From Roseovarius sp. THAF9 (GTDB taxonomy: Bacteria; Pseudomonadota; Alphaproteobacteria; Rhodobacterales; Rhodobacteraceae): a stretch of DNA of 64,000 nt. The stretch spans positions 4,010,390 to 4,074,389 of the forward strand of contig NZ_CP045404.1 of NCBI RefSeq assembly GCF_009363715.1, in the 5' to 3' direction. Made by a program: the position numbers and the translations under genes. Within the stretch, counting starts at the first letter, position 1; every line of letters starts with the position of its first letter. This document shows positions 60,828 to 64,000 of this stretch, one piece after another. A model generated the notes under the pieces. That model saw only the letters and a program-made list of their open reading frames with translations, was not told where the DNA came from and searched no databases.

Positions 60828-62141
60828 TCAGATCACAAAGTGCAATTCGTCGAACCCCGCGCGCATTTCTCTCGTGCGCGGAGCGACGGCTTCGGGATCG
60901 CCGCTCAGCCCTTCGGCAATCAGCTTGGCCAGTACGGGCGCGTCATCCGGGGTAACGCCCCAGCGCACCAGTTCGGGTGTGCCGATGCGCAAACCGCTCA
61001 TGTCGCCCGGCACCTCCGCTATGGGCAGGCCGATCCCGCAGGCCAGGAAACCGGCTTTGCGCAAGGTCTTTGACGCGGCTTGACCACCGCCGAACCTTGC
61101 CGCCTCGACCGCGAACTGGTGCGAACTGGTGTATCCGTTCGGCGTGTTGAAAACCGGAATGCCATTGGCGGCCAATGCCTCCGCCAGCGCATTGGACAGG
61201 TCGATCATCGCCTGCGCATAGGCCGGCCCGTGCTCGCGCCAGTCCAGCATCGACACCGCCAGCGCCGCCGACTTGGCTGCATCGAAGTTCGCGGTCATGC
61301 CCGGAAAGGCGATGGCGTCCAGCCGCTCGGCCAACTCTGTCTCGTTGGTGACGATCACGCCACCTGCGGGGCCGCCAAGGCTCTTGTAGGTGCTCATCGT
61401 CATCAGGTGCGCGCCTTCGTCCAGCGGGTTCTTCCATGCACGCCCGGCGATGATCCCGCATTGGTGGGCCGCGTCGAACATGACCTTCGCGCCCACGCTG
61501 TCGGCAATGGTGCGCACCTCTGCGACGGGATGTTCGAACAGGTTCAGCGAGCCGCCCACGGTGATCAGCGCGGGTTTTTCCTCCCCTGCCATCGTGCGCA
61601 GCGCGTCTATGTCCAGCGAGTAGCCATCGGGGTTGACCGGCGCCGGCACGGTGCGCAACCCAAACAGCCCGGCACAGCCGTCAAGGTGATGGGTCACATG
61701 CCCGCCGATCGTGGCCGGCGGCGCGATGATCGTGTCGCCCGGTTTGCAGGTCGCCATGAAGGCGTAGAGATTCGCCATCGCGCCCGAGGCCACGCGGATC
61801 TCGGAAAACCGCGCCTGAAAGATTTCGGCAACTAGTTCGGCTGCGATAACCTCGATCTCTTCGATCGCCTCCAGCCCCATCTCGTACTTGTCGCCGGGAT
61901 AGCCCAGCGACGGGCGCGAGCCGATACCGGACGATAACAGGGCTTCGGCCCGCGGGTTCATCACGTTCGTCGCCGGGTTCAGGTTGAAACAGTCGCGTTC
62001 GTGGATCTTGCGATTTTCCTCGGCCAGGGTCGTGATCCGCGCCGCGATGGTTTCGCTGTCCTGCGACGCCGTGCGCGTAGCGATGGTCTGAACAAGCGTT
62101 TCGCTAGGGGCGGGCACCCAGTCGCGATGGGCAAGGGTCAT
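60828..62141 (-). CDS. Serine hydroxymethyltransferase-like PLP enzyme
   Basis: A 437-residue fold-type I PLP enzyme. PLP-lysine K253 in TMSTYKSLGGPAGG, with D223 and H226 in FDAAHQCG; GSRPSLGYPGDKYEMGLEAIEEIE matches the SHMT substrate region. The active-site loop differs from the GlyA consensus (T-H-K-T-L-R-G), so it may be a paralogue with another substrate, such as alpha-methylserine or a threonine-type aldol substrate. Divergent from a LysR regulator, which probably controls it. Confidence 0.85.
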   Translation of the reverse strand: MTLAHRDWVPAPSETLVQTIATRTASQDSETIAARITTLAEENRKIHERDCFNLNPATNVMNPRAEALLSSGIGSRPSLGYPGDKYEMGLEAIEEIEVIAAELVAEIFQARFSEIRVASGAMANLYAFMATCKPGDTIIAPPATIGGHVTHHLDGCAGLFGLRTVPAPVNPDGYSLDIDALRTMAGEEKPALITVGGSLNLFEHPVAEVRTIADSVGAKVMFDAAHQCGIIAGRAWKNPLDEGAHLMTMSTYKSLGGPAGGVIVTNETELAERLDAIAFPGMTANFDAAKSAALAVSMLDWREHGPAYAQAMIDLSNALAEALAANGIPVFNTPNGYTSSHQFAVEAARFGGGQAASKTLRKAGFLACGIGLPIAEVPGDMSGLRIGTPELVRWGVTPDDAPVLAKLIAEGLSGDPEAVAPRTREMRAGFDELHFVI

Positions 62142-62219
62142 GGTCGGTACTCCGGTTGGTTTGACCGGATCATGCCGAGGCTCGACGCGCGGCGCAAAGC
62201 AGAATAAGAATTTACCAGA

Positions 62220-62232
62220 TTAGAAAAACTAA
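62220..62232. promoter_or_regulatory. LysR-type T-N11-A site
   Basis: TTAG-AAAAA-CTAA is a perfect short palindrome with T-N11-A form, 12 bases before the LysR start and within the divergent promoter to the SHMT-like gene. This is the expected kind and place for LysR self-binding; no biochemical support. Confidence 0.4.
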
Positions 62233-62243
62233 GGCTAATTTAA

Positions 62244-63110
62244 ATGCCTGTATCGCCTGCCCGTCCCAAGGGTCCGCCGCTCAATGCGCTGCGCGCGTTC
62301 GAGGCCGCCGCCCGGCTGGGCGGCTTCGCTCTGGCGGCCGAGGAACTGTGCGTGACGCCGGGCGCGGTGTCGCAGCACATCAAGACGCTGGAAGACTGGG
62401 CCGGAACACCGCTTTTCGAGCGCCGTTCTCACGGTGTGCGCCTGACCAAGGCCGGGGCCAGCCTGTTGCCGGAGTTCACGGCTGCTTTCGACCAGCTTGG
62501 TCGCGCCACGCGGGCCTTGCGCGGTGTCGCGCCGGCCAAGACGGTTCAGATCGCGGCGCTGCCCTCGGTCGCCCAGCTTTGGCTGGCGCCACGGTTGCCG
62601 GCGCTGCGCGCGGTTCGGCCAAAGGCACGTATGTCCGTGACGGCACTTGAAACTCCGCCCAACCTGTCGCGGGACATGTTCGATCTCAGCCTGTTCATCG
62701 CAGTGCCAAGCAAAACTGAGGCGCAGCACGTGCTCGCCCGCGACGAAATTTTCCCGGTCTGCGCCCCGGAACTGGCGCGCAGCATCCTAACGCCGGGTGA
62801 CCTTGCTGCGCAGACCCTGCTTGTCGACGCGGCCTGGCCCGACGATTGGTCGCTCTGGGCCGCGCAGGCGGGGGTGACGCTTCCCGGCCATTCCGGCAGC
62901 GCGTCCTTCTCTCTTTACGCAATGGCATTGGAAGAGGCGCGTGCGGGTGCAGGCATATTGATGGCGCACCGGGTGCTGGTAAAAACCGCGCTGGACGCAG
63001 GCCAACTTGTCTGTCCGTTCGACATCGCGGTTCCCACGGGCAAGGCCCTGATCCTGACCGCCGCACCGGGGGCCGAAGATCTGGCAACTGCGCTGCTGAA
63101 GGCCGGCTGA
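62244..63110 (+). CDS. LysR-family transcriptional regulator, GcvA-like
   Basis: A 288-residue regulator. The helix-turn-helix is at about 20-50 (FALAAEELCVTPGAVSQHIKTLEDWAGTPLFERRSHGVRLTKAG), followed by the effector-binding domain. The start GPPLNALRAFEAAARLGGF is typical of the GcvA subgroup, which controls glycine metabolism; the divergent SHMT-like neighbour fits that. Confidence 0.9.
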   Translation: MPVSPARPKGPPLNALRAFEAAARLGGFALAAEELCVTPGAVSQHIKTLEDWAGTPLFERRSHGVRLTKAGASLLPEFTAAFDQLGRATRALRGVAPAKTVQIAALPSVAQLWLAPRLPALRAVRPKARMSVTALETPPNLSRDMFDLSLFIAVPSKTEAQHVLARDEIFPVCAPELARSILTPGDLAAQTLLVDAAWPDDWSLWAAQAGVTLPGHSGSASFSLYAMALEEARAGAGILMAHRVLVKTALDAGQLVCPFDIAVPTGKALILTAAPGAEDLATALLKAG

Positions 63111-63154
63111 ACGCGCTTTGCGGGCACAGGGCCGGATATCTGGAACTTTGCTGT

Positions 63155-63182
63155 TTGCTTTCGCTGCGTTTGCCGCTATACG
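63155..63182 (+). promoter_or_regulatory. Possible sigma-70 promoter of rpsT
   Basis: TTGCTT and TATACG separated by 16 bases, about 125 bases before the rpsT start. It would give a leader of about 115 bases, long enough for the autoregulation known for S20 in other bacteria. Motif evidence only. Confidence 0.35.
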
Positions 63183-63305
63183 CCTGCGCCATACATGCGC
63201 GTGCGGCCCGCTCTGGCCAGAATCATTCCGGCCACTTGGCCTGCCGGAACGGGTTGTCGTCGTGCACATCTGAAACGAAATGACAGACCCGAAAAGGTTC
63301 ACACC

Positions 63306-63569
63306 ATGGCCAATACTCTCCAGTCCAAGAAGCGCGCGCGCCAGAACGCCCGCCGCCTCAGTGTCAACAAAGCGCGCCGCTCGCGGATTCGCACCTTCCT
63401 GCGCAAAGTCGAGGAAGCCATCGCGTCCGGCGACAAGGAAGCTGCACAAAATGCGCTCCGTACTGCTCAACCCGAACTGATGCGCGGCGTCTCGAAGGGA
63501 GTGTTTCATAAAAACACCGCTTCGCGGAAAATGGCGCGCCTGTCTTCGCGGGTGAAATCGCTCGGCTGA
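63306..63569 (+). CDS. rpsT: 30S ribosomal protein S20
   Basis: An 87-residue ribosomal protein: [39 protein letters not shown] and the C-terminal [24 protein letters not shown]. Fully typical. An upstream in-frame ATG at 63195 adds 37 residues unlike any S20 and is rejected. A strong terminator follows. Confidence 0.97.
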   Translation: MANTLQSKKRARQNARRLSVNKARRSRIRTFLRKVEEAIASGDKEAAQNALRTAQPELMRGVSKGVFHKNTASRKMARLSSRVKSLG

Positions 63570-63593
63570 CACACGGCCCTAAGCTATTGAAGG

Positions 63594-63626
63594 AAAAGGT
63601 GCCGAATCGCGCGGCACCTTTTTTTT
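63594..63626 (+). terminator. rpsT terminator
   Basis: AAGGTGCCG at 63596-63604 pairs perfectly with CGGCACCTT at 63612-63620 around a 7-base loop and is followed by a run of T. Classic intrinsic terminator. Confidence 0.93.
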
Positions 63627-64000
63627 ATGGCTATGAACGACTCGGGTTCTAGCAACTTTTTCGCGGTAAAGATCGAGTCAAGCGCTAAGAACAGTTGCCG
63701 TCTTGCTGACTCAATTGCTAATTTGCCAGAGCGATTCACGCTTGGGGGGACAGGCGCTCGCACCGGACACGGATCAACTGCTCTGATCATGCCGGTGTAT
63801 CCGACCGATGTCGGGAGCCATATTGTCCAACGGAATTGGCGCGATTCATGCGGGTTGGTCCACGCTTGTGGGGACGAGACAAGGCCAGCGCTGGGTAGCG
63901 TTCAGATACAGGCCAAACGGCTTTTCGCCCGGGACTCCGTTTCGGGTGAGGGGTTGTCGTTTGCCTTTTGCCGACCGAACCGCGAACGCAATTGTAAGGG
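63627..64000. other. Gene-free stretch after rpsT
   Basis: 374 bases with no credible gene. Two near-identical 15-base blocks, CACGCTTGGGGGGAC (63737-63751) and CACGCTTGTGGGGAC (63861-63875), lie 124 bases apart. The second contains TGTGGGGAC, a poor (6 of 9) match to an inverted DnaA box. In related genomes dnaA follows rpsT, so this may be its upstream region, but no perfect DnaA box is present. Confidence 0.45.

Noticed and set aside
63584..63790. 68-codon minus-strand frame after rpsT
   Set aside because: It runs through the rpsT terminator and has no known motif.
63627..64000. Replication origin (oriC)
   Set aside because: No perfect TTATCCACA box and no AT-rich unwinding element in the visible part; only position suggests it.
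1..64000. CRISPR arrays
   Set aside because: No regularly spaced repeats of 24-40 bases with unique spacers were seen anywhere.

Overview
The window comes from a GC-rich alphaproteobacterium, most likely a marine member of the Rhodobacterales (Roseobacter group). Support: the gene order ubiB-ubiE | mutM - enoyl-CoA hydratase ... rpsT, the hemY - mitofilin-like - hemD | tsaD - gpsA block, a single large Roseobacter-style flagellar cluster with FlbT and FlaF, and CtrA-like boxes in flagellar promoters. Species cannot be fixed from the sequence alone.

Layout. 1-922: start of lptC (cut by the window edge) and a short RNase D, both minus. About 1000-2900: debris of mobile DNA: a truncated IS3-type OrfA, an AlpA-like regulator, the C-terminal end of an IS3 OrfB, a beheaded winged-helix gene and a nested repeat cluster. 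2892-13283: a 13-gene, tightly coupled plus-strand operon that looks like a zinc-scavenging system: COG0523/CobW GTPase, DUF1826, DUF6525, a dipeptide/nickel-type ABC importer with a fused double ATPase, then a ZrgA-like His-rich protein with LolD/MacB-like ABC subunits and two DUF3299 proteins. A pair of Zur-like palindromes lies just upstream. 13284-14556: mostly empty, with one small HGG-motif gene, ending at tRNA-Thr(CGT).

14678-21107: core genes: hemY, COG4223 and hemD (minus), then tsaD, gpsA, a YciI protein and an EVE-domain protein (plus). 21430-53246: the flagellar cluster, about 36 genes in several divergent blocks. It covers stator (motA, motB, motE, a MotC-like protein), hook, rod and rings, export apparatus, flagellin, its regulators FlbT and FlaF, export chaperones, hook-length control and hook cap. 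fliG, fliM, fliO, fliD and fliS were not found here.

53400-56606: a small YjbE-like exported protein facing yjbF and yjbH (exopolysaccharide-associated outer-membrane proteins). 56723-63569: ubiB, ubiE, mutM, an enoyl-CoA hydratase, a serine-hydroxymethyltransferase-like enzyme divergent from a GcvA-like LysR regulator, and rpsT with a clear terminator. The last 374 bases hold no convincing gene; in related genomes this is the approach to dnaA.

The part most worth following up is the zinc island: it joins two transport modules that are usually described separately, plus an unstudied small protein, under one apparent Zur-type control region, in a segment bordered by mobile-element remains and a tRNA gene.
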